Positions 35,193 through 46,978 of a stretch of 64,000 nt of DNA are shown here, one piece after another. The notes beneath the pieces are model-generated. The model worked only from the letters and a program-made list of their open reading frames with translations, was not told the DNA's origin and searched no databases. The DNA comes from Erinaceus europaeus (taxonomy: Eukaryota; Chordata; Mammalia; Eulipotyphla; Erinaceidae). The stretch lies in contig NW_026647565.1 in NCBI RefSeq assembly GCF_950295315.1, forward strand, positions 17,277 through 81,276. Direction: 5' to 3'. Each line of letters begins with the position of its first letter. The first letter of the stretch is position 1. A program made the position numbers and the translations under genes.

Positions 35193-35659
35193 ATACTCTG
35201 GTGAGATCTTTCCTAGCTCATAGGACTAGGAAAATACTCTGGTGTTGGTATACTTCTAATTCTGCTTCTAAAAACCCCTTCTGTTTCATTTGGTTTAATC
35301 CCCCCTGCTTAACATTATTCTATTTCATAACTAAGCACCAGCATGCCTGCATGGCATTGGTTTAATCCCCACTGGTTCATAATGTCTTTTTGCTCCGTCC
35401 CCTTTGTAGTACACCCTGATTTGCACCACTTTTCGCTCCACCCTCTCTGCGTCACTTCCTGTTTCTGCCCTACTTGGCGAGTATATATAGGATTGTGTTT
35501 TTAGTTTTTAGTTTAGTTTTAGCTTAGCTTGGTTTAGATTGCGCTGCGTCCTACATGAATAAAGAGATATTGCGTACAACCATGAGTCCTTGGTCGTCTG
35601 TCTCCGCCCACGAAGCTAGCCCGACACTCTGGTGAGATCTTTCCTAGCTCATAGGACTC
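35193..35659 (+). repeat. 41-bp tandem duplication split by a solo LTR
   Basis: The block CTCTGGTGAGATCTTTCC to CATAGGACT occurs at 35196-35227 and again at 35627-35658. Without the LTR and one TSD the two copies would be 41 bp apart, so the duplication pre-dates the LTR, which entered the second copy. Confidence 0.8.
35243..35626 (+). mobile_element. Solo LTR of the tRNA-Gly-half family (copy B, diverged)
   Basis: TGTTGGTATACTTC to GCTAGCCCGACA with a perfect 6-bp duplication CTCTGG (35237-35242 and 35627-35632). TATATATA lies near 35482 and AATAAA at 35558-35563. In the place of the tRNA-Gly sequence it has GCATTGG (35354-35360), 13 other bases, GGTTCA, then text that no longer matches. 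It is either a degraded form or an ancestor without the full capture. Confidence 0.9.
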
Positions 35660-37068
35660 CTTAGTTCCATTTAGGCTGCTGCACTTCCTAACAAAGTTAC
35701 AGAACCTAGATATAGACCAGGGCCCATGAGCTAGGGCACATGTGTATCCAGAAGTTAGGGGGAAATATATACCTTAAAGTAAAAGGCTCAATATTCTACA
35801 ATGACTCAATAAGTGCAGCAAGCAAGTAGAAAAACATAAAAATGACAACATAAAGTACTTAGTCAAATAGTTTCTACTTAGGCCTTAATACTCTCCTCAC
35901 TTACTCCCTGTTTTACTTCCCTCAATCACTCTAAGTCCAACCTTGTCAGATAAAGTTAGCACTACAAAAGCTGGATAAGAACAAGAGACTGGCACACTAT
36001 AATGATGGCTTTCTTGATCACTACCTGGCCACTCCATCATCTGGGGCCCTAGTCATGGAATTCTGGGACTCCCACATAGATATGATGGGCCTAGATCACT
36101 AACAGATCCCTCTCTCCACCACCACTTGTTGTCTCCATCAGGAACAACACCATAAACCCATTTGTGGGCCTGCACACAACCTTGCCCTTAATTTAGAACA
36201 ACAGTGGTAGGAATTTCCCCACTCTCCAAAGGGAGACTGGGCCAACAGACTCTACCACTTGAGCAAGATTGGTCCTGAAATGAGTGCATCCCAGAATGTT
36301 TCTCGCGGTGGCCATGGAATGAAGCTTAGGCCTATAGGAATGCAGAGGTTACACCAGTTCCTGTGCTAAATATGAATAGATGAGGGCCTCAGATCAGATC
36401 AATGGAGTCTACATTTAGGGATATTTATGTACTTTTCCCATACTTGGGAGCTACTCTCTTTGCTGATCCAGCTTTCTAGTCCTATTTCCAACTCTGACAC
36501 CATCTCCCCAGACAATACCTTTAGCCCACCTGGATGTTATCTGTGGGGCTCAGGCAAAAATCAGTAAGCTCATGGGCCCCTTGGAATATCCTAAAATAGA
36601 CTTCCTAGCTTCTTCAAACATGAAGACCCCAAATGCTATATTATTACCTTTATGTTCCTGCTTATTAAACAACTTGTTCTGCTTTATATCTAAGTGCTTT
36701 TCAGTCACCAAGTTGCAGATAATACCATGAGTCCAACCTGACATTCCTGGGCAGAGACCTCATCAATGTGTCCTGGAATCCTACCTCCATAGAGCCTTAC
36801 CTGGCCAGGGCAAGATATAAACAGGCTGGAGTATAAATTAACCTGCCAATGCCCCTGTCCAATGGAGAAGCAATTTACAGAAGCCAGACCTCCCACCTTC
36901 TGCACTATATAAAAATTTTGGTGTACTCCCAGAGGCATAAAAATAGGGAAGCTTCCAATGGAGGGGATGGGATATGGAATTCTGGTATTGGGAATTGTAT
37001 GGTATAGTACTCCTCATATCCTACAATCTTGTTGGTCATTATTAAATCACTGATAATAATAATTTAAA

Positions 37069-40000
37069 AGATTTTTGTTTTGTGCTCTTAGCTCCAAAAC
37101 TTTAAATATTTCAGGTCACAAAAGCTCTTATTCTTTCATTCCTTATCTTGCTGCACTTTTGACTGAAAACTAGTGAACACAGAAATTGTTATCTCTCAAT
37201 GTATTTATCAGAATCTTCCATGCCTATTGAAGGCTGTTTTAACTATCACTGGAAATTTATACTCCCACTGAGTTTTTCCTTATCCTAATTTCTGACTTAG
37301 AATGTGAACTGCTTAACTATGTCTAGCTGGCTGTCCCAGAACTCACTTACTTCTGTTTATAAAGTACTCTCCTCACCTTCTCCAATGGACTCTTTTCTTA
37401 TCATGCACATCTAGAGGAAAGCTTGGAATAAGTGAATTTAATGATATGATTTTTTTTCTAACTGTACTGAGAAAAGTGGCTGAGTTCTCACTCACCTCCT
37501 AGTTTGGGTGCTATCTTCTGTGACATTATATCTCTTCCTTTCTTTCATAGTAGCTATTTTCCTAGAATTGTAATCACAGAATTGTTAGTAGAGAATTATG
37601 GTAAAATGTTGAAAATATAACAACTTAATATTTTCCATATTCTTAAATCATTTGGAAGATTCAGTCACAGAAGAGCAGTTTTACCCAATGGGCAAGAAGT
37701 AAAGAATCTAGTATTGTAATTATAACAATGAAATAAAGGTATTTTCTGATCAAATACAATGTGTGTATTCCTGGGAATCTTCTTGTTTTACATAACTGCA
37801 AGACACATACTCAACATAGTAAATGACAAAGGAAGCACACAATGCAAGTGAACTATCTTACTAGTCCTCACATCCTTACTTATTACATTTAGCCTAATCA
37901 ACTCCAGTTCCATCTGTCTTGCACCAAATAATATCATAAAATCCATTGAATATATACTTCAAAGATCATTTATCCAGTCATTTGTTAATGGACATTTATG
38001 TTGCTTCCATAGCCTATCTATTGTGAATAATTTAGCTACAAGGACAAAGGTGCATATGTCCCTTTAAATTTGTTAACGCAGCATTTTTTATTGCAATTAG
38101 GTCCAGACCATATTTCTAGTAAAATCATTGCACTGCTTGGCAAGAAATAAAAAATCATAGAAAAAAATCTTTTTTTTAATATTGTTTAAGTTGTAAAATA
38201 CCCATTCCACTCTACTGACTGATTCAGTGTTTAAGAAGCACAAAGGGTATTTTTTATGTCTTTCAATTATTTACAGAAAAATTAATTTTTGTTTTTCTTT
38301 AGCATGGGAAACTGAATAATATCGTGACAAGTTCCCAATCACCAAATATATGTCCATCTATTTAGAAAGACAGTGGACATTATAAATTGGCTAAGAATAT
38401 TTATCTGGAGAGCTTGCCCATCATCTGTTGTGTTTAGCTAAGAGAAATTTAGTGCTAGTTATTCTACATTCTCTCAGAAGGAATCATCATTATCCCATCT
38501 ATGACTTCTTTTTTTCTCAACTATTGCTTTTATGAAAAGGCCTGTGAATTTTACATTCCCACAGGAATCATTCTTTACAGCAGTCTTGATGACTGTGTTC
38601 TCATTTCATTTAGCTGTTTTAACAGTATGCTAATGACAGGAAGAAAACGTACATATAAAATATTGTAAGCATCAGGACTTGGTAGGAGAGAGTAAGTTTG
38701 GCTTCTGACCATGAAATCTTCTTCTGTGGTTGCCTTCTTAATGGCATCTCTTGAGTCCATTGGCTTTGAATTCTCCCAATTGTGTGAGGTCACTCTGGCA
38801 GCACTGACCAAGTAGAAAATATTCAGTCAGAGAAAACAATAGCAGAAGTCACCCTTTTGGTGTCCTGTCTTCTATATCATGCAGTTGACTCAGGCTCCCC
38901 ACGAAGATGTCACTGTTTGACCAGTTTGCTTTAAAACAGCTTAATTAGCTGAAAGGAAAGTTATGTCTGAGCATGTTTGTGAGAAAAAAACAAAAAGCTC
39001 TCTCCTTTCAGAAAGCCCATGCTCTATCTTGTCGGAAATCTTTGGTTCTGGAACCAAACAACATTCCTTTCATACACAATCAAGTCCCTGACAACAAATT
39101 TTCCTGAATTGGGAAATAAGTGATTTGCAGTAGTCTCCATGTGGGCATACAGGCCCAGGGTTTATGTATTTGGGTCTGTGTGAGACCTAGACAGTTTCTT
39201 ATGGCATTACTCCTAGATTCTTGCTTATGGCATGTGCTTGATTTTCTTTATCAGCAAGGTCTAAAACTGATATGACTATATAAAAGACCATTTAGATTTT
39301 CTGATCGAAATATATAATGTAATGTAATTACACTTAAAAGCACTATTTATTAATTTATGGTTACAATTCTTTTAAATGTTCAAATGAGATTTTATTGCTA
39401 GGATAATATAGCAAGAAAACATTTGTCATACAACCTGAAAATATCCCTGACTTGATGAAGATCTGTGAATGCATGCATGCCATCTGCAGTTTCTAGACTT
39501 GGAAGTTATGTTGAGGGTCCATCTTAAATTCCTGAATGCAAGAGAAAATTCACTGGTAATGTGTAAATTACACACATTCTTCCTTAAAAAATTTTTTGCA
39601 TGTGTTTTTATAACTAAATTCACCAGAGAAACAAAAATCTCATGGTTTCAATTTTTTAGAGGTAAGTTGATAGGGATTTGCTTGCAGTTTGATGGAAATT
39701 TTAGCTGCTACAGCTAAGGAAACTTTAAATTTGCACAGAGGTCTCTCTAGGCTAATATGAAGCACTGATCTTTTACTGTCCCATCCCAGAAAGCCAGTCT
39801 GCCTTCCTTCCTCCTTTCCTTTATTCTCTCCTTTCTTTACATTGTAGAAGAAAATCCTTACAGTCCAAACAATATCCCACTACAAAAAAAAAAAAAAAAA
39901 AATCAAATACTTCTAGCAGTTGATCTTTCATAGTTTCCTCCACATTCTGGTCTGGTTTCTCATTCTCCTGCCCATCACCAATAGTGATTAACTGATGAAC

Positions 40001-41590
40001 ACACAAATTCTCAGGCATCTTTAGCTTATTTATTTATTTTTTTTACAATTTCTGAATTACAAGGAATACCAAATTCTAACTAAATTCTAAAGAGTATTTG
40101 CTCTCCCCAACACTATGTTGAACTAGATAATTTGACAGAGCTCTGTAAATAATAGCAGCGAGTATGTGTGTTTGTGTGTGTGGTGTTTTGCTATTCAAAC
40201 TACAGAAAGTTTAATTGTAATTATTTGAAAAAAAATCCTTTAAACAATGATAGCATTCTTCCTAAAGGAGCATTATGTTTTAAACAGAAATCGTATCTCC
40301 TTTTCTTAATCAAGAGAAAGATAACTAAATTAGGAGGAGGGAGCCTATAATTAGCAATATAAATCTTTCACCGATTTCAGGAGGTCATCAGATGAACTGA
40401 TGCAGACTTCAGGCACATCTGCTCTTTTGGCAACTACTGCCTCTTCCGAGCTTTCTCATTGGCTCCTGCTAATCATATGCGAGGTCTCTTGGAAGCGATT
40501 TGTGCCTCCTTGGGCTAAAGCTGGGTAAGAGCATGGAACCAGGATGCTTTGCTGAACTCGCAGCAAGGACGCAGACACTGAGATGAGCTGCAAATCTCTT
40601 TTAAGAGACCAAAACACAGAACTCTGTAATGAGACTATGGTGTGCGTAAGGACCAGGGGTAAGAATGGCAGCTAGAAGTGACCTTGAAAAACTCTGAAGA
40701 GTAAACTGGGTAGGCTGACAGGCAGATAAGGAGCAGGTATTTTGAGAAGAGGGATTAATGCCCACAAGGTGGCATCATTGGCGTCAATTTCAGAATGAAG
40801 TCCTTGACATGTTAATTTTTGGATTTGAAGCGTTATGGGATGAGACTAGAGTGAGGACGGAAAGCACATTCTCAGGAAATAAATCAGACATTAACGAAGT
40901 TGTTTCTTTTAATGTGCATCAACACTACTGAGGAAAATGGGCTAATAGTGTCACTTTTACTTCTCATTGGCTATTATACTATTGGAAAGAAAAGGACAAG
41001 TACTTTGCTCAGAGCTGACTGTGAATTTATGACAAACACTAGACCCTGGTCTATTATCAAGTTCACTGTTATATAAATTATTTCAATTGTAATTTGTTGG
41101 CTTTCTTAATAGCTACCTGCTTGATTCATGACCAAAGTACCAGGCTCAATTTAGATTGTATATCTGCAAAATTTAAACTGGAAATGAAATAATAACAAAT
41201 TTCCTACTGTTCTTAAAAAGATGAAACATACTGTGTGTATGTACAGTGATCCAGAGGAATAAGAAACCTGAAACCTTTTTATTAAACATTGGTGCAAGAT
41301 TGAGAGAGAGAATGTAATCTGAGTGCAGTGCACTCCATATGCACCACTGGCTTCCTGCTTTTTTCATTTTGGTAATAGTTTCACCTTGTCTCTGAGACTC
41401 CCTTCTGATTAAATAAGTTCATCAACCTCACTGGATTATACAGATACAGTATATGAGTATATTCATTTCCAGAGAAACAATTCTACTCCTTTTTCACAGT
41501 GCCTAAAAGTTAACAAAGCCCTTTGTTATTTTTTATTTGGACAACTATCCTATGTTTATTATGTTATGCATTTAAAGATGAATATACAGG
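37069..41590. other. Mostly unique sequence; one ancient L1 piece
   Basis: No coding gene recognised. At about 37930-38150 the text TGTTAATGGACATTTATGTTG and CTATTGTGAATAATTTAGC matches the end region of ancient mammalian L1s, read in reverse. A long A-run is at 39884-39901. The segment 40361-40650 is described separately. Confidence 0.5.
40361..40650. promoter_or_regulatory. CpG-richer unique segment, candidate exon or promoter
   Basis: At least seven CpGs occur in about 290 bp, in a window where CpG is otherwise nearly confined to young repeats. CTCATTGGCTCC (near 40458) holds an inverted CCAAT box, and AGCTGGGTAAGAG (near 40520) and GTGTGCGTAAGGACC (near 40640) resemble splice donors on the plus strand. 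No TATA or open frame supports a coding exon. Speculative. Confidence 0.25.
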
Positions 41591-41599
41591 ATTTCTACA

Positions 41600-42185
41600 C
41601 AAATGTGATGGACATAGACCTCTAATAGGTCCCTCTCTCCATCATCACTCGTCACTTCCATTAGGAAGTCATCATAAGTCCTCTTGTGGGCCTCTCCAGA
41701 ACCTTGCCCTCACTATAAAATAGCAATGGTAGGTATAGCCCCACTCTTTGAAGGGAGGCTGGATCATCCTACCCTGCCACTCAAGGAAAACTGGCCCTGC
41801 TATGAGTACAGCCTAGAATATTCATAGCTGTGACCATGAACTTCGATAAGGGGAAGATAGCCAGTGGGCTCTGAACTCCAACTGCATCAGGGTCCTGAGA
41901 GAAAAAAAAGGAAAAAAGGAGAGACATTTGACTAGTAGGTTTATTTGTGACATGGAAAGGAAGAAAAGATGGGACAATAGAGAAAAATAGGCAAATATAT
42001 ACAATTATAGACAGTTGTAGAAATAATATTGACCCATATCTGCAACCCAAATTTCCATTAGGAGAATTGCTATAGCTTCCAGTGGAGGGACTGGGTATAC
42101 TATGGTGGTTAGAATGGTTTAGAGCTGTACCCCTCTTATCTTATAACTTTGGGAATCAAAGTTAAATCACTAATACATTTTTTAA
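41600..42185 (+). mobile_element. 5'-truncated L1 3'UTR
   Basis: Shares GACCTCTAATAGGTCCCTCTC and TTGAAGGGAGGCTGGAT with the 3'UTR at 4850 and 27110. It ends in ATTTTTTAAAAAG near 42185. A unique stretch replaces the usual text at 41870-42060. Confidence 0.7.
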
Positions 42186-42775
42186 AAAGATGAATACATA
42201 AATTTTATGGTGCTCTTTCCCCTTAACTGATGTTCACCAGTTAACATGTGGGTCCAACTCTGAAGGCAGAAAAGATAGGGGTCACACTTAATTGCATAGA
42301 AGACTAGTGGGTAGAATATCAGGGAGGGGGACAAGGGAAGTAGAGGAAGTCAGGAGCCTCCCAGTACTAAAGACCCTGAGGAGGGGTGACCCTGGCTGAG
42401 CATTGATTGAGGGAAGTCCACGGAGTCTTTTTGCCTTGAGACCATTTAACAAGAGGAAAGAAGAAAGAAGTGAAAATAAAATAAAATAAAATAAAATAAA
42501 AGCTCCTCTTCCATTTTTTTTTTACCAGTTTATTTAACTCTGACATCTGCTCTTATTTTCATCTCTTCACACACAAAATTTGAGGAGATAATACTGCTGC
42601 AACCTGTTTCTAGAATCCATACTTTCTAGCACCTCTTAAGTGGAAGAATGTAACCAAGACTCCCCTGCCAACTGGGCATTCCACTAAGAATTATATTTAT
42701 TCCACAGTATATATAGTCTTGGAGTCTTTTGTGTATCAATAAAATGTTACTTTAGAATTGTGTTAAAAAAAAAAA
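42186..42775 (+). other. Unclassified segment ending in AATAAA plus A-run
   Basis: GTATATATAG near 42709, CAATAAAATG near 42738 and an 11-A run at 42765-42775 give it the look of an LTR or a retroposed 3'UTR on the plus strand. (AAAAT)n lies at 42473-42500. Family unknown. Confidence 0.35.
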
Positions 42776-42920
42776 GATGATACCTATTTTAGGAACTTAC
42801 TGTTAATGCTTTCATTGAGAATAGGTCACCTCTCAGCCATCTTTACCTGGATTTCTTTATTTCTTTCTTTCTCTATTTTTTATAGACCAGGCAAAGTTTA
42901 TTATTAAAAAAACATTATTT

Positions 42921-43208
42921 GGGGGTCCGGCGGTAGTGCAGCGGCTTAAGCGCAAGTGGCGCAAAGCACAAGGCTAGCTTAAGGATCCAGGTTTGAGCCC
43001 CCTGCTCCCCACCTGCAGGGGAGTCCCTTCACAGGCGATGAAGCAGGTCTGAAGGTGTCAATCTTTCTCTTCTCCACTCTGTCTTCCTCTCCTCTCTCCA
43101 TTTCTCTCTGTCCTATCTAACAATGATGACATCAACAATAACAATAATAACCACAATAGGACTACAACAACAAGGGCAACAAAAGGGAAAATAAATAAAA
43201 AAAGAAAG
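42921..43208 (+). repeat. SINE, forward, perfect 15-bp TSD
   Basis: Complete copy with head GGGGTCCGGCGGTAGTGCAG, box-B-like GGTTTGAGCCC, CT-rich body and AATAAATAAA tail. AAAAAAACATTATTT flanks it exactly (42906-42920 and 43209-43223), so it is relatively young. Confidence 0.95.
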
Positions 43209-43224
43209 AAAAAAACATTATTTT

Positions 43225-44161
43225 TAGTTTTTAAAATTTTTAAAAGTTTTATTTTTGAAATAATTGTTTTATTGATTTAATAATGATCAACACTACTGTA
43301 GGATAAAGAGGAGTACAATTCCACACAATTCCCACCACTAGAGTTCTGTATCCCATCCGCTCCGTTGGAAGCTTTCCTGTTCTTTATTCATCTGTGAGCT
43401 TGGACCCAGGATCATTATGAGGTGTAGAAGGTGGAAGGTCTGACTTCTGCAATTGCTTTGTCACTGGACGTCGACATTGGCAAGTCTACCCATGCTCCCA
43501 GCCTGTTTATATCTTTCCCTAGTGGCGCAGGACTCTGGAGATGTGGGGTTCCAGGGTACATCAGTGAGGTCATCTTTCCAGTGAAGTCTGGTTGGCATCA
43601 TGGTAGCATCTGCAACTTGGTGGCTGAAAAAGCACTAAGATATAAACCAGAACAAATTGTTTAATAATCAGGAATCTAAAGGTAAGACTATAGCTGATGA
43701 GATTTGGCATCTCCATGTTGGAAAAAGCTAGTAGGTCTATTTTAGGTATTTCCAAGGGGCCCATGACTTTACTAATTTTTGCCTGAGCCTTATAGCTAAC
43801 ATGTAGATGGGTCAAGGGCACTGTCTGGGGAGATGGTGTCAGAGTTGGAAATAGGACTAGAAATCTGGATCAGGGAAGAGAGTAGTGCCCAGTTATGGTA
43901 TAAGTATACAAATACTGTTAACCTTAAACCTCACTCATTTGATTTGGGGCCCATGTTCAGCACAGGAGCCTGTGCAACCTCCATATCCTTACAGATCTGA
44001 GCTCACATTTCATAGTCATAGCTAGAATATTCTAGGCTGCAGTCTTTGTAGGACCTGTCTTCCTCGAGTGGTAGAGTATGATCCAACCTCCCTTCAGAGA
44101 ATGGGGAAGTCCCTACCATTGTTGACCCACATTGAGGGCAAGGTCATGTAGAGGCCCATAT
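43225..44161 (-). mobile_element. 5'-truncated L1, reverse, 3'UTR
   Basis: T-rich edge near 43225-43275, then GAGGAGTACAATTCCACAC, TTGGACCCAGGATCATTATG and further 3'UTR blocks up to GCAAGGTCATGTAGAGGCCC. It ends at the target site of the next SINE. Confidence 0.8.
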
Positions 44162-44185
44162 AAAAAGAATTTCTTCCTTCCTTTC

Positions 44186-44188
44186 TCC

Positions 44189-44238
<50 letters not shown>

Positions 44239-44251
44239 CTCTTTATCTTTC

Positions 44252-44291
<40 letters not shown>

Positions 44292-44292
44292 T
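44186..44292. repeat. (CTTT)n microsatellite
   Basis: About 25 units with two interruptions; the tail of the SINE on the minus strand. Confidence 0.95.
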
Positions 44293-44382
44293 CATTCACC
44301 TCCAAGGTTATTGCTGGGGTTCAGTGCCTGCACCATGAATCCACTACTCCTGGAGGCTATCATTTTTCCATTTTGTTGCCCT

Positions 44383-44383
<1 letters not shown>

Positions 44384-44434
<51 letters not shown>
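44384..44434. repeat. (TA)n microsatellite
   Basis: About 25 TA units inside the SINE. Confidence 0.95.
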
Positions 44435-44439
<5 letters not shown>

Positions 44440-44501
44440 GTGGTTATTGTTATTGATGTCATTGTTGTTGGATAGGACAGAAAGAAATGAGAGAGGAGGG
44501 G

Positions 44502-44939
44502 TGTTGGTATGCATGAGACCCCTTCTGTTTCATTTGGTTTAAATCCCCCCCTGCTTAACACTATTCTATTTACATAACCACTTCATTCTATTTACATAAC
44601 CACTGTTAACAAGCACCACCCTCCCTCCAGGGCATTGATGGTTCAGTGATAGGATTCTCGCCTGCTTCGCCTCCTCCTTGTCACACTCTGATTTTCACCA
44701 GTCACTTTTCTCTCCACCCTCTCTATGTCACATCCTGTTTCCACCCTACTTGGCAAGTATATATAAAGACAGCATTGTGAGTTTTAGGGTACTTTAGTTT
44801 AGCTTAGCTTGGTATAGATTGTGCTGCGTCCTGCATGAATAAAGAGATACTGCCCACAGCTCAACCTTGAGTCCCTGGTCATCAGTTACCCGCCATGAAG
44901 CTAGCCCGGCGAAAACAACATAACCCGTCGAAAACAACA
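44502..44939 (+). mobile_element. Solo LTR with embedded tRNA-Gly 5' half (copy C)
   Basis: Starts TGTTGGTATGCATG; the end is taken at AACAACA with flanks GAGGGG (44496-44501) and TAGGGG (44940-44945). TATATATAAAG at 44758 is a good TATA box and AATAAA lies at 44838-44843. CATTCTATTTACATAACCAC is duplicated at 44560-44603. The 3' end carries a duplicated CGAAAACAACATA block that the other two copies lack. The tRNA-Gly match is at 44632-44665 (31 of 34). Confidence 0.88.
44632..44665 (+). other. tRNA-Gly-GCC 5'-half sequence inside LTR U3 (copy C)
   Basis: 34 nt in the same LTR position as 9380-9413, with three transitions (G to A, G to A, A to G). It has the same start and the same end point within the anticodon. 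Confidence 0.8.
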
Positions 44940-45199
44940 TAGGGGAAACAGCGAGGGGAAGAGAAAGATAAACACCAGAAGACCTGCTTCACCACCTGTG
45001 AAGAGATCCCCTTGCAGATGGGGAGCCAGGGGCTCAAACTGGGATTCTAACTCCGGTCCTTGCACTTAGCGCCACCTGCACTTAACTCGACGCACTACCG
45101 CCCGACCCCCAAAAAGAATTTCTTAAATCAAGATGATAATTTAAGACACTTAAATGATAATTTAAGATACAAAGAAGGATAATTAAAATATTAAATACT

Positions 45200-46978
45200 A
45201 CCTAAATTAAAACACCATAATTCAAACTGTTACTTATAATCTGTGTCTTGTTAGGACCAGCTGATGAGCTATCTTTCAGGAAATTCACCCCACCAACTCA
45301 TGAAGCATACTAAGCCACATCATACATTGAGTCCTACAGTTTACAGTCACCAGTGCTTGGTTTTCTGTCCATAAGCATGCAACTATTACAGAAAACACAA
45401 AATTCTATTAACAGGCATGTTTTGTTTCTTTGCATCTTTTAAAGGGCAAGCTACCAATATATTGTATCCTTTAAGAAAAATATTCTATAGGAAATATGAG
45501 ATAGCTATCCAATATGGTCCAACATGGTTATACACCCAACTGAAGGAACCCAGCAATAAGTACTCTGCTAACTCTGTTTTAGAGCAGTAATTGTCTCCAT
45601 TGTACTTGTGTCCTTAGTTCTTGTTACGCAACTAGCTGAACATGCACTTCATTGCTTTGGATACAATGCTTTCACCTTTTTTTTTTTTTTTTTTTTGGTG
45701 TCTATCAGAAATGACCTGATAGTCACTAGTATATGCTTTGCATGATGTAGTTAGAGGCCTCATGATAGAAGTTCTAGAGGTGCTTCCAGGTTGACTTGGT
45801 ATCCCTAAGGTTTTGGTGGATGATGTGAAGACTACAGGTGAAAATGGCAAAGCACTCTTTCCATAACACTTATGTATACGTGGTTTTGCACCAATCATGA
45901 TGAACTCTCTAAAAAAATCTTCCCATCTTTACTTAAGACTTTTCAGGACTGCAGTTTAAACTGATAACAAATATGCATCCAATTCCCTGTGTTGAACATC
46001 ACATGTTTTTGTTGTTTGTTTTTGCCTCCAGAGTTGCTGCTGGAGTTCAGTGCCTGCACTATGAATCCATTGCTTTTGGAGTCCATTCGTTTCCATTTTG
46101 CTGCTGTTGTTATTGTTGTCATTATTATATTATTGTTGTTATATCTGCTATTGTTGTTGTTGAAGATAACAGAGAAATTGAGAGAGGACGGGAAGACAGA
46201 GAGCAGGCGAGAAGACACCTGCAGACCTGCTTCACCGCTTGTGAGGAGACCCCACCCTTCCCTGTAGGTAGGGAGCAGGGGGCTCGAACCAGGACCTGTG
46301 CATATGTCCTTGTGCTTTGTGCCATGTGCGCTTAGCCCGTTGTGTTACCACCTGGTCCCCGGACAGCACGTTTTTAAGATATTCCCATATCGTGCAAACT
46401 GTAATAATATTTAGGAAGCAAATGCTTGAGAAAACTCAAACACAGTCACCCTAATGTCATCAATATGTTTTTCTGAAGTCAGAGAATCTCCTTGAGTATA
46501 AAAAGGATCCAGCTCGGCAGGTGATAATGCTGTTTTTCGTGGTTGACCAATGCCTGTTGAACTAAATGTACTTTGCCCTGTTCCAGGAGTAGTTGACATA
46601 ACTCCAACAAGGGGGCTCTGCATTACTGAAATGTTTGGCTGTCTTCTTGAAGCTAAAGAAGACATGCATTTCCTGGGCTGGAAATGTCATCATATATGCT
46701 TGTAACTGGTGGAGCTGCACTTTTATCCTTATGTGCTGGGACAACTATTTGCGGTGGTGAACCACCTGAACCATCTGATCTCATCTCCATTACTACAGCT
46801 GAAGGATCACTAATTGATCAAGGTTATGGGGTCACCAGCTCTGGCAAATCCCCCATTAAAAATCCAGTTAGGAATTGTGTATTAACCCCTGGTTTTGTAG
46901 ATATGGATGAACCTGGCATCATTGGTTCAGAACCTAACCTCAGCACCTGGGGTTCCACAGTGAAGGCAGCCATCATAG
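45200..46978 (-). pseudogene. NUP35P: NUP35 processed pseudogene
   Basis: An intronless, decayed copy of nucleoporin NUP35 (Nup53), a scaffold component of the nuclear pore inner ring that binds membrane and NUP93/NUP155. On the minus strand the start region is near 46978. Recognisable segments follow: [16 protein letters not shown] text at about 46660-46640, [37 protein letters not shown] (start of the RRM-like domain) near 46450, TGNWMHICYQFKLQS near 45960, MIGAKPRIHKCYG near 45890, SQPGSTSRTSIMRPL near 45790, and VSKAMKCMF* at 45640. Frameshifts and stops occur throughout, and an A-run of 18 has grown at about 45680-45697. A SINE (46011-46361) splits the RRM region. Text from 45640 to about 45200 is probably the 3'UTR; the exact 3' end and tail are not clear. 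It is certainly not functional. Confidence 0.9.
46011..46361 (-). repeat. SINE, reverse, inside the NUP35 pseudogene
   Basis: Long-tail variant (GCCTCCAGAGTTGCTGCTGG module) ending CACCTGGTCCCCGG. Imperfect duplication of about 13 bp at both sides (CATCACATGTTTTT and CAGCACGTTTTT); removing it joins two adjacent parts of the pseudogene. Confidence 0.9.

Larger units (their letters stand above)
33950..37068 (+). mobile_element. Older L1 3'UTR, right part, with three nested inserts
   Basis: Continuation of 28713-28788. The long-form 3'UTR is broken by a reverse L1 3' end (about 34216-34430), a SINE (34620-34910) and a solo LTR (35243-35626). It ends in an A/T-rich tail near 37068. From 35.7 kb on it is a close match, inverted, to 6652-8300. 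Confidence 0.8.
44176..45110 (-). repeat. SINE, reverse, long-tail variant, split by an LTR; 14-bp TSD
   Basis: AAAAAGAATTTCTT lies at 44162-44175 and 45111-45124. On plus, the (CTTT)n array 44186-44292 is the grown tail of the SINE, followed by the GCTGGGGTTCAGTGCCTG module, a (TA)n array 44384-44434, and the body up to GAGAGGAGGGG. There the solo LTR 44502-44939 enters; the SINE resumes at 44940 and ends in CACTACCGCCCGACCCCC. Confidence 0.92.

Noticed and set aside
42921..43000. tRNA genes at SINE heads
   Set aside because: A- and B-box-like text is present, but no cloverleaf is completed and the sequence continues as SINE body. The same applies to the other SINE copies.
44113..44338. Open frames of Ser/Phe/Leu or Lys/Glu repeats
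   Set aside because: They are translations of the (CTTT)n microsatellite.
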